A stretch of DNA of 64,000 nt from Candidatus Obscuribacterales bacterium (lineage in GTDB: Bacteria; Cyanobacteriota; Vampirovibrionia; Obscuribacterales; Obscuribacteraceae): the NCBI GenBank assembly GCA_019744775.1, contig JAIETZ010000002.1, forward strand, positions 310,001-374,000. The letters are read 5' to 3'. Positions 1 through 9,845 of the stretch are shown here, piece by piece. A program made the position numbers and the translations under genes. The notes beneath the pieces were generated by a model that saw only the letters and a list, made by a program, of their open reading frames with translations, had not been told where the DNA came from and ran no database searches. Within the stretch, counting starts at the first letter, position 1, and each line of letters starts with the position of its first letter.

Positions 1-249
1 AACGCCTATTTATATTCAGCTGCTGGTGTCGGCACAATGCTCGTTATGAGCCATCTTTTGAAACCGGAAATACCAATTACCCTTTTATCTGTTCAGCCAC
101 TGAAACAGTTTTCCGCTGCAGCCAAAACCGCCGGCGACATTTTCTTGCTAAACCCGACACCTAAACTTCTGCTTGATCTAAAGTTAATTGGAAATTTGAC
201 ACCTCAAGATCCGGCTGGGCATTTATGGAAGATTGAGCCTACAAAGTGA
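1..249 (+). CDS. 3' end of a truncated gene, possible STAS-domain protein
   Basis: The reading frame is open from the first base of the window and ends with TGA at 247-249, so this is the C-terminal 82 residues of a gene that begins outside. A hydrophobic stretch (SAAGVGTML, then PITLLSVQPLKQFSAAAKTAG) has the alternating strand-helix pattern of a STAS domain, as in anti-sigma-factor antagonists, where a Ser-x-Gly-x-Gly helix is followed by a strand and an amphipathic helix. No diagnostic residue can be checked without the N-terminal half, so the family is a guess. It converges on the minus-strand YfhO gene with an 18-nt gap. Confidence 0.45.
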   Translation, partial: NAYLYSAAGVGTMLVMSHLLKPEIPITLLSVQPLKQFSAAAKTAGDIFLLNPTPKLLLDLKLIGNLTPQDPAGHLWKIEPTK

Positions 250-267
250 ACCGCTTTGTGCGTGACT

Positions 268-2817
268 CTATTCTTTAAAGCATTTATCAAACAGAACCGC
301 GGCAAAAGCAATAACTATCAAGACAAGCAAACCGACAAATGCAATGGCAAGCGCTGTTTTTAAACTTGTCGGCTCATAGAGAAACTCGACTGCGTGCTTG
401 CCTTCCGGCACAAAGACACCTCTAAGCAAGCCGTTGGCACGAAAGATGGGGATTTGCTTCGAATCCACCTTTGCTATCCAGCCGGGATAAAAATGATCGG
501 TTAAGACAAGCAGTCCGGGACTTGACGAGCTGACTTCCAATTGAACTCGATTAGCTGAGTTGTCCAGCCACTTAATGTCTTGCTTTGGAAGCTTTTTACT
601 GGAAGGCAAGGGCATCGACTCGCTGTTATGCTTTTCCAGCAACGTTTCTTTTGCGGGATCAAAGAGTGTTGTCTCAGCATTTGTAATAGTCTTCAGAGCT
701 TGGTCCTGAGAATTTAACCACTGCCACCTATAACTTAAGTAGGCGCGGGGCATAGGATCTTTGACTCTATAAACTCTTTCATTCCATGACGGATCTTCCA
801 CCAGCAACTCAAAATAGTTCGGATCGAGCAAACCTGTTTTGGAAAACTTGCCGAAGGTAAATTTATCTATAAGACCAAGAGCATATGCAGTTGATGTTAT
901 TTGGCAGAATCGATAAAAAGGCAAATCAGTTTTCATAGAGATGCCATCTTTGCTAATGAGTTTCTTGCCGCTTACGTGTGACTTGTTAATCGTATCGACA
1001 TAGAGATTACGATAATCGTTGGTTTCAGCCAGAAGGTAACCCCATGAAGATGCATAGTGCTGGTGAAAATATGAACTCATATACAAAACTTGGCGGTTTG
1101 CTTGATAGTGAGCGATTGTTTTTTGCACGGCATCACCCGTCTCCAGTCCATTAGGTTGCAAAAGACCAGCGATGTACATTGTTATGAATCTCTCGCCATT
1201 TAAATTCTCCAATTTGGAAAGATCTCTTCCCTGTGCTTTCAATTGTCTTTCCAAATAGCACTTTTGCTCAAAATAATCGGGATTTGCAGGATGATAAGCA
1301 AAAGCAAACGCGTGATACAAAAACAAAGCACACGTGGATACCAGGACGGCTGCAGAAAATATGCCGGCACCTATTTTGTTAACTTGCTTCAACCAACAAA
1401 TGAAGCAAGTAGTTAATCCTACGGCAGCCATGGTCAAAAAAGCCTTACCAATCAGTTGCTGTGCATCCAGAATAAGTTGTAGGGCAAATTTCAGGCGAAG
1501 AAAAGTAACGGCATTGGGCAACATATCTGCAATGAGCGGCACTTGTACAAACACAAGAAGTAGTCCGGTTATTAATAGAATTGCCCACATAAGAACGCTT
1601 GTTATCTGAACTGATTTGGGTACGGCCCCTTGAAAAACAACGAACAGCCCACGCACAGCAAAGAGAATCAAGCAGAAAACCGGAAAGAACAAAAGTTTTA
1701 CCGGATATCTAAGCACGCCAACTCCCGGAACGGCATACAGCAGAAATTCACCCAAAGGAGTAAATCGACCGGCAGCAAATATCAGGAAACTTACTAAGAG
1801 GCAAAGCAAATACCAACGTGGTCTAAATTGTCTGTCGCACATGCCTACAAGAGCAAGGGTGATAACGATAGGTCCTATAAAGGCGGAAGCAAAATAAGGT
1901 TCTAATCCAGGATTAGCCAGAGCCAGGTTGGCAAATGGATTTGTACGCAAGTACAAATCCCCTAAAGGTTGTGGCAAAACCAAGCATAAAAAATCGTACC
2001 AATTGGCTGACCAGAACAATGTATCGGCAGGCACAAGCCCTTCAGCACGTGGCGACAAGGGCAACCACTCAACGGCCGGCAAGATGCCTGGTGCCGCCAT
2101 TAAAACACCTATTGCCATAGAAGCTACTTGCAAGAACGCATCTACAAAAATACGTGTCTTGCTTTGCTGTGGAGACAATTTAATAGCAAAGGAGAAAACT
2201 ACATACATACCAATAAGTATTAATGCTGGGCCAAAGATTTCCGGACGGCCTGTAAGAATCATGAGCGAAGTAGAAAAAGAAACCGCCGCCAGAGCAATCA
2301 CTCTTAAAATGCCGACTTGAGTTTCTACGCAGCGCAGAGAAAAAAGAAGCAGAGGAATCCAGGCCGCAGCAGCCATTAATGTGTAATTAGTCTGCAAGGA
2401 AAACATATATCCGCACAGACCGGCAGTTAACCCGGCAAAACAAGCAGGCAATATGCCCCAGCCAAAACCAGCAACAAGGAGAAAACTCCCGACGCCGGCC
2501 AACAATTGATGAAAAATGAGACTAAATGCAAGCCCCTGATTAAATGAAAGGAAAGCGAACATCCAATTAGGGGGATAAAACAATCCCGGTTCAGTAACAG
2601 CAATCTGCGGCATTCCACAGTATGAATACGGATTCCAGAGCATAAACTGCCCCTGTCGCCAATTCTCAGCAAGAATTTTCAAAGTCGGCTCGTAGATATT
2701 GGTTATATCGAACAAGTAAAAAGAAGCTTGTCCTGTCAGCCATGGTAGATAGTAAATCACTAACACTAAAGCCAGGATGGCACCAAAAAAAACTGTTGCG
2801 GTAAATCGATTCTTCAT
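268..2817 (-). CDS. YfhO-family polytopic membrane protein (paralogue 2)
   Basis: This is an integral membrane protein of about 849 residues with 12 or more hydrophobic segments followed by a soluble C-terminal part. The N-terminal region resembles YfhO/GT-C glycosyltransferases: an acidic first loop (FDITNIYEP), then WNPYSYCGMPQ and FYPPNW. Family members are thought to move sugars from a lipid carrier onto wall polymers or lipids outside the membrane. A longer frame opens at 2889, but ATG at 2817 is chosen because it forms an ATGA overlap with the stop of the upstream gene and starts just before the first membrane segment. The C-terminus (about 770-820) contains a LVLTDHFYPGW segment shared with its neighbour, followed by a last membrane helix. 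The substrate is unknown. Confidence 0.8.
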   Translation of the reverse strand: MKNRFTATVFFGAILALVLVIYYLPWLTGQASFYLFDITNIYEPTLKILAENWRQGQFMLWNPYSYCGMPQIAVTEPGLFYPPNWMFAFLSFNQGLAFSLIFHQLLAGVGSFLLVAGFGWGILPACFAGLTAGLCGYMFSLQTNYTLMAAAAWIPLLLFSLRCVETQVGILRVIALAAVSFSTSLMILTGRPEIFGPALILIGMYVVFSFAIKLSPQQSKTRIFVDAFLQVASMAIGVLMAAPGILPAVEWLPLSPRAEGLVPADTLFWSANWYDFLCLVLPQPLGDLYLRTNPFANLALANPGLEPYFASAFIGPIVITLALVGMCDRQFRPRWYLLCLLVSFLIFAAGRFTPLGEFLLYAVPGVGVLRYPVKLLFFPVFCLILFAVRGLFVVFQGAVPKSVQITSVLMWAILLITGLLLVFVQVPLIADMLPNAVTFLRLKFALQLILDAQQLIGKAFLTMAAVGLTTCFICWLKQVNKIGAGIFSAAVLVSTCALFLYHAFAFAYHPANPDYFEQKCYLERQLKAQGRDLSKLENLNGERFITMYIAGLLQPNGLETGDAVQKTIAHYQANRQVLYMSSYFHQHYASSWGYLLAETNDYRNLYVDTINKSHVSGKKLISKDGISMKTDLPFYRFCQITSTAYALGLIDKFTFGKFSKTGLLDPNYFELLVEDPSWNERVYRVKDPMPRAYLSYRWQWLNSQDQALKTITNAETTLFDPAKETLLEKHNSESMPLPSSKKLPKQDIKWLDNSANRVQLEVSSSSPGLLVLTDHFYPGWIAKVDSKQIPIFRANGLLRGVFVPEGKHAVEFLYEPTSLKTALAIAFVGLLVLIVIAFAAVLFDKCFKE

Positions 2818-5291
2818 GCTCGCCTTGTAAAAAACAGATAGACAATACTGCCAAGCAAAGCCAATGCAGCAATTGCCGACAGGAAACAACCGTACAAAAG
2901 AGTTTGCGGGCTATAGCGAAAGTCGATTATATGTTCGCCGGCATTAAGAAAGATTCCGCGCAGCACGCCATTCACTAGCACAATGCTTGCCCCTTTGCCA
3001 TCGACAAGTGCATTCCAGCCAGGGTAATTGTGATCTGTTAAGACAAGCAGTCCCGGCTTGCTGGTTGTGATTTTTATGCGGACAACACAAGCCGAGTTTT
3101 CTATGAATTCGCACTGCCAGGCGCCCAAACCTCCTGTATGAGGCATTGGACTATCACTATTTACCAGAGTGATGGATTCGGGATCAATGTCTTCAACATC
3201 AGAATTGACAAATGCATATACCTGGTTATTTGCATCAAGCTTCTTCCAGTTGTAGGACATATAGACCCGCGGCAACGGGTCTGTTACTTTATAGGTGCGA
3301 ATATTCCATGTCCTATCTTCATCCAATAACTGGAAATACCGCGGGTCCAATTTTGCGCTTTCCACAAATTGTCCATGAACTAGACGATCAATCATGCCAA
3401 AAACATACTTGGTGGATGTTATCTGGCAAAAGCGATAAAAGGGTTTATCAACATCACCTTGGGCATTAACGCCGGCAGCCAAGTGAGACTTATTGAATGA
3501 TTCGACGAAGAGTTTTCTGTAGTCGGCAGTTTCTGCACCTTCATAACCGAAGGAGGAACAAAACTTCCTATCAAAGTGAGTGCTCGGCGTCAGAATTTGC
3601 CGCCCGTATTGATAATAGCTTGCCGGCCAAAAAGGATCACCGCCGGCAAGCAATTTATTAGGCATCAACAATCCGGAAAAATAAAGTGTGACAAAACGCA
3701 ATTGACCATCGGTCAGCTTGCTTACGTCTTCATGGAGAGATGCCAATTTCCTCTCTAGATAAGTTGGTTTGTCATCAAAGAAATCCTTTTGAGCAAAATG
3801 ATAGGTATAAGAATAGGCGTGAATAAGAAGCAGGCAGTAAATACTGCCAAGCACAATTACAGAAAAAAGCTTCTGGGAAATCTTTTCTTTCTGCTTAAGG
3901 TGCACCATCATCAATACAACCATGGCAAATGCAGCCATCAAAGCCAAAGAATGTCCTATCAACTGACCGGCTTTGAAATAGGCAGCTGACCCGGATTGCG
4001 CCAGCGCAATTCCCACGCTGTTTTGATATAGAGGAAGTCCAAGACCAATCAAAGCAAGAACCAGCCACAATCCCGAATTTAAGGCTAGACAACGCTTGCC
4101 TACCCTGTTTTGCATAACCAAATAGAATCCGCGGGCAGCAAATATGGATATGAACCAAACAGGAAAAAAGAGCAATTTAACCGGATACCTAAGTATCGCC
4201 AGTTTGGGGAATTGCGAAAGAAAATATGGGGCAACAGGCAAATTATCTCCTGCGGCAAAAACAACGAAAGCAATCATCAAGAGAGACATCACTATGCCGG
4301 CAGAAAAACTCATATCGAATATGCCAATAAGAGCTAGAGCAAATACTGCCGGTCCGACAAAAGCAAGTAAGTACGGTGGATACCCGGGTCTGGCAGCGGC
4401 AATATTGAGAAATTTATCCGGATGAACTAAAAGGTCGCCTAGAGGCTGAGGCAAAAGAATGCTCAAGAAGTCATACCAGTTAGCCGACCAGACAAGCACT
4501 TCCTTTGCCACAAGTCCGTGCGCACGGGGAGACAGCGCCTGCCATTCGAGGGTAGGCAGAATGAAGGGCAAGGCTAGTAGCACCGCCAAGGCAATTGCCA
4601 CCACTTGCCATACGGAATTACAAAGATTGGCAGTATAGCTTTTTAAATCTCTTAGATAAGAGAGTCCAATATAGCCGGCAATGAGAACAAAGGCCGGTGC
4701 AAAAATTTCCGGACGACCAGTCAAGATCATCATAGCCATCGATAGGGTGGCAATCACCATATAGATGTAATTCTTAACCTGTGTTTTCATCGAACGAATA
4801 GACCAGATAGTTAACGGCAACCAAGCCGCACTAGCCATCAGTGTGTAATTAGTCGAAAGAGAAAACATGTACGCTGATAACGCCGCTATGACACCGGCTG
4901 TTGCGGCAGGCAGGAAGCCCCAACCAAGACTTGCCACAAGTAGGAAATTGCCCATACCAGCAAGAAACTGGTGAGTTATTAGGTTCGCCGCCAGAGCCGG
5001 ACTGAAAGGCAGCCAGGCAAAAATCCAGTTAGGCGCGTAAAACAGATTCGGCTGCGGAATAGCTATCTGAGGCTCTCCGCAATGTGCATAAGGATTCCAA
5101 AGCTGAAACTGACCATTCCTCCAATATTCAGACAAAATTCGCATGGTCGGCTCAAAGTGATTTGTAATATCTGTCACATAGAAGGACTGCGCGCCGCATA
5201 ACCATGGAAAATAGAAGATGATCAGCGTCGCTAATAGCCCCGCTGCAAATACGCTTGTAAAGTGGTATCTGGACACGTTGTTACCGGTCAA
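2814..5291 (-). CDS. YfhO-family polytopic membrane protein (paralogue 1)
   Basis: The protein has 825 residues and the same plan as the gene that follows it: a first membrane helix, an acidic loop (VTDITNHFEP), WNPYAHCGEPQ, about a dozen membrane segments and a C-terminal soluble region with LVLTDHNYPGW before the last helix. The two are clearly paralogues and are translationally coupled by a 4-nt overlap. YfhO-type proteins have a GT-C glycosyltransferase fold and probably use polyprenyl-phosphate sugars on the outer face of the membrane. The nearby FAD oxidoreductase transcribed divergently is of a type often seen in polysaccharide loci, which fits a role in surface glycans. Exact donor and acceptor cannot be read from the sequence. 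Confidence 0.8.
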   Translation of the reverse strand: MTGNNVSRYHFTSVFAAGLLATLIIFYFPWLCGAQSFYVTDITNHFEPTMRILSEYWRNGQFQLWNPYAHCGEPQIAIPQPNLFYAPNWIFAWLPFSPALAANLITHQFLAGMGNFLLVASLGWGFLPAATAGVIAALSAYMFSLSTNYTLMASAAWLPLTIWSIRSMKTQVKNYIYMVIATLSMAMMILTGRPEIFAPAFVLIAGYIGLSYLRDLKSYTANLCNSVWQVVAIALAVLLALPFILPTLEWQALSPRAHGLVAKEVLVWSANWYDFLSILLPQPLGDLLVHPDKFLNIAAARPGYPPYLLAFVGPAVFALALIGIFDMSFSAGIVMSLLMIAFVVFAAGDNLPVAPYFLSQFPKLAILRYPVKLLFFPVWFISIFAARGFYLVMQNRVGKRCLALNSGLWLVLALIGLGLPLYQNSVGIALAQSGSAAYFKAGQLIGHSLALMAAFAMVVLMMVHLKQKEKISQKLFSVIVLGSIYCLLLIHAYSYTYHFAQKDFFDDKPTYLERKLASLHEDVSKLTDGQLRFVTLYFSGLLMPNKLLAGGDPFWPASYYQYGRQILTPSTHFDRKFCSSFGYEGAETADYRKLFVESFNKSHLAAGVNAQGDVDKPFYRFCQITSTKYVFGMIDRLVHGQFVESAKLDPRYFQLLDEDRTWNIRTYKVTDPLPRVYMSYNWKKLDANNQVYAFVNSDVEDIDPESITLVNSDSPMPHTGGLGAWQCEFIENSACVVRIKITTSKPGLLVLTDHNYPGWNALVDGKGASIVLVNGVLRGIFLNAGEHIIDFRYSPQTLLYGCFLSAIAALALLGSIVYLFFTRRA

Positions 5292-5360
5292 AAATAAGCT
5301 GACTGTAAGAATCCACCCTAGTTTACACTTTCAACCCAAGAAAAAATTCAAAATCACCGA

Positions 5361-6989
5361 GTGACCAAAATGGCAAACAAAGAAGATCAAAAGGCAGTAA
5401 TCATAGGCGCAGGACCAGCTGGACTGACAGCAGCATATGAGCTCCTTCAGCGCAGCAAAATCAAACCGGTAGTTTTGGAAGCAAGTGATCAGGTCGGCGG
5501 ACTAGCTCGCACGGTCAACTATAAGGGCAACCGCATTGACCTTGGCGGCCATCGATTCTTTTCCAAGTCAGACTGGGTAATGGACTGGTGGACAAATATT
5601 CTGCCAATTGAAGCAAGACATGACGGACAACAAATAGTTACGTATCAAGGAAAATCACGCGCGGTGGAAGGCTACACAACCGGTCCGACACCTGATGCGC
5701 AAGACAACATTATGCTTGTGAGAAACAGGCGCTCTCGTATTTATTTCCGACGACAATTCTTTGATTATCCAATTAGTTTGAGCGTAGACACGCTTATGAA
5801 AATGGGATTGATCAATACAATACTTACCGGATTCAGCTTTATCAAAAGCCAAGTAAGTCCTGTGCGCCCGGAAAAATCGCTGGAAGATTTTTTTACAAAC
5901 CGTTTTGGCAAACATCTCTACAAAACATTTTTCCAGTCTTATACGGAAAAGGTCTGGGGCGTGCCTTGTTCTGTCATTGACGCTTCCTGGGGAGCGCAGC
6001 GTGTAAAAGGACTTGATGTCACAAAACTCATTAAGCATGCGCTCGGCAAAATATTTGTTCAAACAAAAGACGTCAAACAAAAAGGCACCGAAGTTTCCCT
6101 AATTGAAAGATTCCTCTATCCAAAGCATGGCCCGGGACAACTCTGGGAATATGTGACGGACAAGGTAAATGAGGAGGGCGGATCTGTCACCCTCCACAAA
6201 GAAGTTCAAGAAGTAATTACGGCCAACAATAAAGTAGAAGCCGTTGTCGTGAAGGACATGCAAACAGGACAAACCGAAACGATTAAGAGTGACTACTTCA
6301 TCTCCTCTATGCCGGTTAGAGATCTCATGCAAGCCATGACACCAAAACCACCGGCTGCCGTTATGGAAATTGCCAACGGTCTTATCTACCGAGACTTCAT
6401 CACGGTTGGACTTTTAATAGACAAGCTCAAAGTATCAGAAGGACATCCGCAATCCGGACAGCTAATTAAGGACAACTGGATTTATATTCAAGAGCCGGAT
6501 GTGGCGCTCGGACGTCTGCAATTGTTCAACAATTGGTCTCCTTACCTTGTCTCTGATCCAAGCAAAGTCTGGCTTGGACTAGAGTACTTCTGCACGGAAG
6601 GCGATGAGCTGTGGAACAAATCCGACAAAGAGATGGAATTGTTTGCCATAGATGAGTTGGACAAGATTGGCATCATCGACAAAGCAGGCGTTTTAGATTA
6701 CACGGTAATCCATGCAAAAAAAGCTTATCCGGCATACTTTGGCACTTACGATCGCTTTGATGAATTGCGCAATTACCTAGATAGTTTCAAGAACCTTTTC
6801 CTGATTGGGCGCAACGGCATGCACCGCTACAACAATCAGGATCACTCAATGTTGACAGCTTTAGCAGCCGTGGAAAATATTGTCTCCGGTGTCACTACCA
6901 AGGACAATATTTGGGAAGTGAATACGGAAGCCGAATATCACGAAGAAAAAACAGCGTCTGAACCCAAAGTTGCTGCCGGCAAAGCCTGA
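5361..6989 (+). CDS. FAD-dependent amine-oxidase-like oxidoreductase
   Basis: A dinucleotide-binding motif ([15 protein letters not shown]) lies near the N-terminus, followed by the acidic end of the second strand (VVLEAS) and the FAD-contacting [11 protein letters not shown] and [10 protein letters not shown] segments. The C-terminal flavin motif is at [15 protein letters not shown], about residue 485-500. The arrangement matches protoporphyrinogen-oxidase-like or UDP-galactopyranose-mutase-like proteins found in glycan loci. It probably oxidises or rearranges a sugar or lipid intermediate, but no substrate is evident. The start is either GTG at 5361 or ATG at 5370; neither has a clear ribosome-binding site. 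The final 52 nt overlap the convergent metallo-hydrolase gene. Confidence 0.8.
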   Translation: MTKMANKEDQKAVIIGAGPAGLTAAYELLQRSKIKPVVLEASDQVGGLARTVNYKGNRIDLGGHRFFSKSDWVMDWWTNILPIEARHDGQQIVTYQGKSRAVEGYTTGPTPDAQDNIMLVRNRRSRIYFRRQFFDYPISLSVDTLMKMGLINTILTGFSFIKSQVSPVRPEKSLEDFFTNRFGKHLYKTFFQSYTEKVWGVPCSVIDASWGAQRVKGLDVTKLIKHALGKIFVQTKDVKQKGTEVSLIERFLYPKHGPGQLWEYVTDKVNEEGGSVTLHKEVQEVITANNKVEAVVVKDMQTGQTETIKSDYFISSMPVRDLMQAMTPKPPAAVMEIANGLIYRDFITVGLLIDKLKVSEGHPQSGQLIKDNWIYIQEPDVALGRLQLFNNWSPYLVSDPSKVWLGLEYFCTEGDELWNKSDKEMELFAIDELDKIGIIDKAGVLDYTVIHAKKAYPAYFGTYDRFDELRNYLDSFKNLFLIGRNGMHRYNNQDHSMLTALAAVENIVSGVTTKDNIWEVNTEAEYHEEKTASEPKVAAGKA

Positions 6990-7810
6990 AAATCAAACTT
7001 GCCTTTTTCATCCAGACTAACGTGTCCCCACGGCACGCCCGTTTCGTGATCAAAGACAACCAGCCAATTTTCTTTCGCGGCTTTAGTCAGCCAGTTGGAT
7101 TTAACATCGCAACTTTCCAGAGGGAAATGATCATAGCCCATTACCCAGGGTGGGCTTATGTGACTCTTGGTTGGAATTATATCGGCAAAGTAGACGCCTT
7201 TTTTCCCTGCCGATTCAAAATAAATAACCTGGTGATGGCTTGTATGTCCGCCTGTCACCTTGGCAAAAACTCCAGGCACAATTTCGGTGTCACCATCAAT
7301 AATGGTCATCACACCATGCTCAACCAAAGGCATGAAGTCGTCTTTTCTATAACTGCCGATACCGCGCGCATTAACATTATGCGCCAAGTCAAATTCGCCT
7401 TTTTGCACATAGTATATTGCGTTTGGAAATGTCGGCACTAATTTGCCGTCAACAAGTCTGCACGCTCCACCGGCATGGTCAAAATGCAAATGCGAAATAA
7501 TGACCGCATCCACATCGGCATTTGTCAGCCCCAGGGGCGCAAGAACATTTTCCGGTGATACAAGTGTCTCTACTTCATAGCGGTCTGCTTCTTTTTTATC
7601 CCAACGAGTGCCCATACCGGTTTCCACTAGAACCTTTTTACTTCCTGTATCAATAAGCAATAGATTGCAAGAAAGGGGGATACGGTTTAGCTCATCGGAA
7701 GGAGATACTTTGGACCACAAAGTCTTCGGTACAACGCCAAACATCGCACCGCCGTCCAATTTGAAATTGCATTCTCTAATTATTGATAGACGAAAGTTAC
7801 CGAACTGCAC
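6938..7810 (-). CDS. MBL-fold metallo-hydrolase
   Basis: This 290-residue soluble protein belongs to the metallo-beta-lactamase fold. The zinc-binding signature HLHFDH is at residues 107-112 (His107, His109, Asp111, His112), a further metal His occurs in GGHTSHH, an Asp is in VYFADI, and a C-terminal His lies in FDHETG. The layout resembles quorum-quenching lactonases and other small-molecule MBL hydrolases. No signal peptide is visible, so it is probably cytoplasmic. Its last 17 codons overlap the end of the convergent oxidoreductase gene by 52 nt. The substrate is unknown; a lactone or glutathione thioester are examples of what the fold can hydrolyse. Confidence 0.85.
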   Translation of the reverse strand: MQFGNFRLSIIRECNFKLDGGAMFGVVPKTLWSKVSPSDELNRIPLSCNLLLIDTGSKKVLVETGMGTRWDKKEADRYEVETLVSPENVLAPLGLTNADVDAVIISHLHFDHAGGACRLVDGKLVPTFPNAIYYVQKGEFDLAHNVNARGIGSYRKDDFMPLVEHGVMTIIDGDTEIVPGVFAKVTGGHTSHHQVIYFESAGKKGVYFADIIPTKSHISPPWVMGYDHFPLESCDVKSNWLTKAAKENWLVVFDHETGVPWGHVSLDEKGKFDFQALPAATLGSDAVFSS

Positions 7811-7852
7811 TGCTATTCTTCTCCATAGCCACTGGACACTACACTCATTGAA

Positions 7853-8593
7853 TCACGGTTTGGCGCCTAATTTCTTCAGTTGTTTTGCAACTTCCTGTTC
7901 GGAATGGGCATCGGGTGTGTGCCTATAAACAAATCTCCAGAGCCCAATTAGTTTGTTGCGCGCCGTACTTTTGACTAATCCGCTGGGATTGGATTCATAG
8001 ATCGTCTCCCAAGTACGAATTTCCTTAAATATACGCGGCAAGCTTGTGTCTAATATTTGGGCTTGCTTGGCTAACCAAGGCGGTGCTTCAGGAAATTTCG
8101 CGGCCATTCTATAGTATTTGGCCGCCTTCTTATCGTCCTTGCAGTTAATGAAGGCATTTACTCCGGCGATATAAGGCAGGTTCCAGTCATTTTGATTTTC
8201 TGAAATTCCACGCGAAATAATTTTGTCGGCCAAATCCGGTCTTGCTTGTTCGGCGCCTACAGCAAAGGCAGCAAACCAATAGGCTTGTATAAAATGCGGG
8301 TCTAAGGCGGTAACCAGACTCAAATAGTCATAGCATCTAGCATAATGATCAGCCAAGCGACTGTTGGTATCACCGAAATACTGAATGAAATTGAGCCAGT
8401 AGATATCAGCTAATATCTGGTCATAGCCAAACGATACCAGATGCAAAACTTGCGGTCTAGGCAAAATCTCGCCGGAGCTTTTGGAAGGTATTTTGCTTAC
8501 GCCGGCATCTACTTTGACTTGACAATAATGAACGGTCGTCGCCGCAGCAATGAGAATGCCAACCATACATAAAATGTCCAACTTCTTCGACAT
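7853..8593 (-). CDS. membrane-anchored TPR-like protein
   Basis: The 246-residue protein begins with an uncleaved-looking N-terminal hydrophobic helix (residues 6-23) and continues as helical hairpins of TPR/SEL1 character. The segment around ADIYWLNFIQYFG is a recognisable pattern in anchored TPR-like proteins of environmental bacteria. It probably sits on the outer face of the inner membrane and mediates protein contacts. It is followed downstream by the metallo-hydrolase gene and preceded by the pilin gene and its terminator, so it likely has its own transcript. No enzyme motif is present. Confidence 0.6.
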   Translation of the reverse strand: MSKKLDILCMVGILIAAATTVHYCQVKVDAGVSKIPSKSSGEILPRPQVLHLVSFGYDQILADIYWLNFIQYFGDTNSRLADHYARCYDYLSLVTALDPHFIQAYWFAAFAVGAEQARPDLADKIISRGISENQNDWNLPYIAGVNAFINCKDDKKAAKYYRMAAKFPEAPPWLAKQAQILDTSLPRIFKEIRTWETIYESNPSGLVKSTARNKLIGLWRFVYRHTPDAHSEQEVAKQLKKLGAKP

Positions 8594-8619
8594 ATTACAA
8601 GCCTAATATCGCCCCCAAC

Positions 8620-8649
8620 AAAAAACAAGGATCAGCATTTGCTGATCCT
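8620..8649 (-). terminator. rho-independent terminator of the pilin gene
   Basis: A perfect 10-bp stem (AGGATCAGCA at 8628-8637 paired with 8640-8649) with a 2-nt apparent loop is followed on the minus strand by TTGTTTTTTG. It lies 34 nt beyond the pilin stop codon, so the pilin is probably transcribed as a single gene. Confidence 0.85.
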
Positions 8650-8682
8650 CATTTGCCCATATTGTTGAAATATAGATTTGAA

Positions 8683-9123
8683 TTACGGAGTCAAGGTGAT
8701 GATTATACCGGTGTCTCCATATCCCGTTACGGTGTAAGCACCAGCAACTGGAACACCTGCTTCGTAACCAATTTCACCCTGCGAACCGGCTGCTCCACCT
8801 GTTGGGAAGCCTGCTACGCCTGTGAATGGGTTTTTCGGTGCTGTACCTGCGCCACCAGCTGGTCCTGTACCACCTGGGTAGTAGGCTTGCAATTGATCAA
8901 CTGCTGTCGGATAGGCACCATTGTTGTCTGTTGCATACTGTTCAGCTGCGATTTGTGCTGTACGGGCATTACCCTTCACACCAGCTTCTTTAGCCTTAAC
9001 TGTGGCATTGAAGAAGTTCGGCAAAGCAGTAGCTGCCAAAATACCAATAATAATAACCACGACCAATAGTTCCACCAATGTGAAACCTTCATTCTTGCGA
9101 TAACGCTTTAGTGTTGCCTTCAT
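8683..9123 (-). CDS. type IV pilin / type II pseudopilin (GspG-PilA-like)
   Basis: The short basic leader ends at the prepilin peptidase site G-FTLVELLVVV, with the conserved Glu at position +5 of the mature protein, followed by a hydrophobic helix of about 20 residues that anchors and packs the pilin. The globular domain is rich in Gly, Ala and Pro (residues 80-125), has few charged residues and lacks a Cys pair. The size of 146 residues suits a major pilin or GspG pseudopilin. A good ribosome-binding site (AAAGGAA) lies 9-10 nt before ATG. A terminator follows and a long leader region precedes it, consistent with a highly expressed single-gene unit. No other pilus assembly gene is in the window. 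Confidence 0.9.
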   Translation of the reverse strand: MKATLKRYRKNEGFTLVELLVVVIIIGILAATALPNFFNATVKAKEAGVKGNARTAQIAAEQYATDNNGAYPTAVDQLQAYYPGGTGPAGGAGTAPKNPFTGVAGFPTGGAAGSQGEIGYEAGVPVAGAYTVTGYGDTGIIITLTP

Positions 9124-9483
9124 TGTTTTAATTCCTTTCTCGCCAATAACCCAATCGTAAACAAAAAATTTAGTAGCCCTTTAAATATAATGCAGAATTC
9201 GAAAATTCTTTCTACTTACAACCCTTTGTGAAACAAAGCAATTACACATGGCAGAACAAGTAAGCCTCAGTCTCCGATAATTTTTCGGATTCATAAGCAT
9301 CTTTGTAAAACCACGGTCCCAACTTGACCTCAAAGGGATATTGCCCGGGTCAACTTTCAAAATAACGGATTAAACGGCAAAGTTCCTAAATTCACCTTTT
9401 AGAGGGACAAATCCAACTTCGAAACTCCCACCTAATGGTGAGAATCCCCCTGAAAACGGCGAAAATGTGCCTGAATCGATTTA
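9124..9483 (-). promoter_or_regulatory. 360-bp upstream region of the pilin gene with short inverted repeats
   Basis: No gene is visible here. The region contains three small perfect inverted repeats: AGAATT-CGAA-AATTCT (9194-9209), CTTTGT-GAA-ACAAAG (9224-9238) and TCCGA/TCGGA (9273-9289), plus TTGACC/GGTCAA arms at 9324-9353. It probably holds the pilin promoter and a structured leader. No convincing -35/-10 pair could be assigned. Confidence 0.35.
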
Positions 9484-9723
9484 TTAAACGGCGGCGAGTT
9501 CGCGCTCGGCGGCACCTTTACGGTGGCGGTCATGCACTACTTTGCGCGGTTTGCGCAGGTGCTCCATGAAACGACGATGAGCCAATGTATCTATTTGCGC
9601 TTGCGGCGTCTTATCAGGGACTGACAAAACGAACTCATCGGCGCTTTCCAATTTGGGTTTATTAGCGTGTTTACCCAACAAATATAAGTAGCCGCCGCGA
9701 GTCGCATATACATAATGGATCAT
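9484..9723 (-). CDS. small hypothetical protein
   Basis: This 79-residue protein is not recognised. It starts with MIHYVYATRGGYLYLLG, which is hydrophobic and aromatic, and ends with a strongly basic segment (about 55-72) rich in Arg, Lys and His. The basic tail suggests nucleic-acid binding, but no motif supports this. It sits alone between the pilin leader and the LCP gene. Codon use looks normal and the frame is uninterrupted, yet short ORFs of this size can be spurious. Confidence 0.4.
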   Translation of the reverse strand: MIHYVYATRGGYLYLLGKHANKPKLESADEFVLSVPDKTPQAQIDTLAHRRFMEHLRKPRKVVHDRHRKGAAERELAAV

Positions 9724-9845
9724 CTATGTCGTCCCCTTCATTGCCAGCTGACGTGCCTGCGCACAAGCCTAATACTTTACCTCATGCCATCTTATGTGCA
9801 ACGTCTCTGTCTTATATAAAACATAACATTGTCTAAACAATTAGA

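Noticed and set aside
1928-2320. 130-codon plus-strand ORF opposite the yfhO-like gene
   Set aside because: It lies wholly inside a well-supported gene on the other strand, has no ribosome-binding site and no recognisable motif; the same applies to the many other antisense ORFs in this window.
8653-9069. 138-codon plus-strand ORF opposite the pilin gene, rich in Cys and Thr
   Set aside because: Its composition is the reverse complement of the Gly/Ala-rich pilin codons, and the pilin motif fixes the coding strand.
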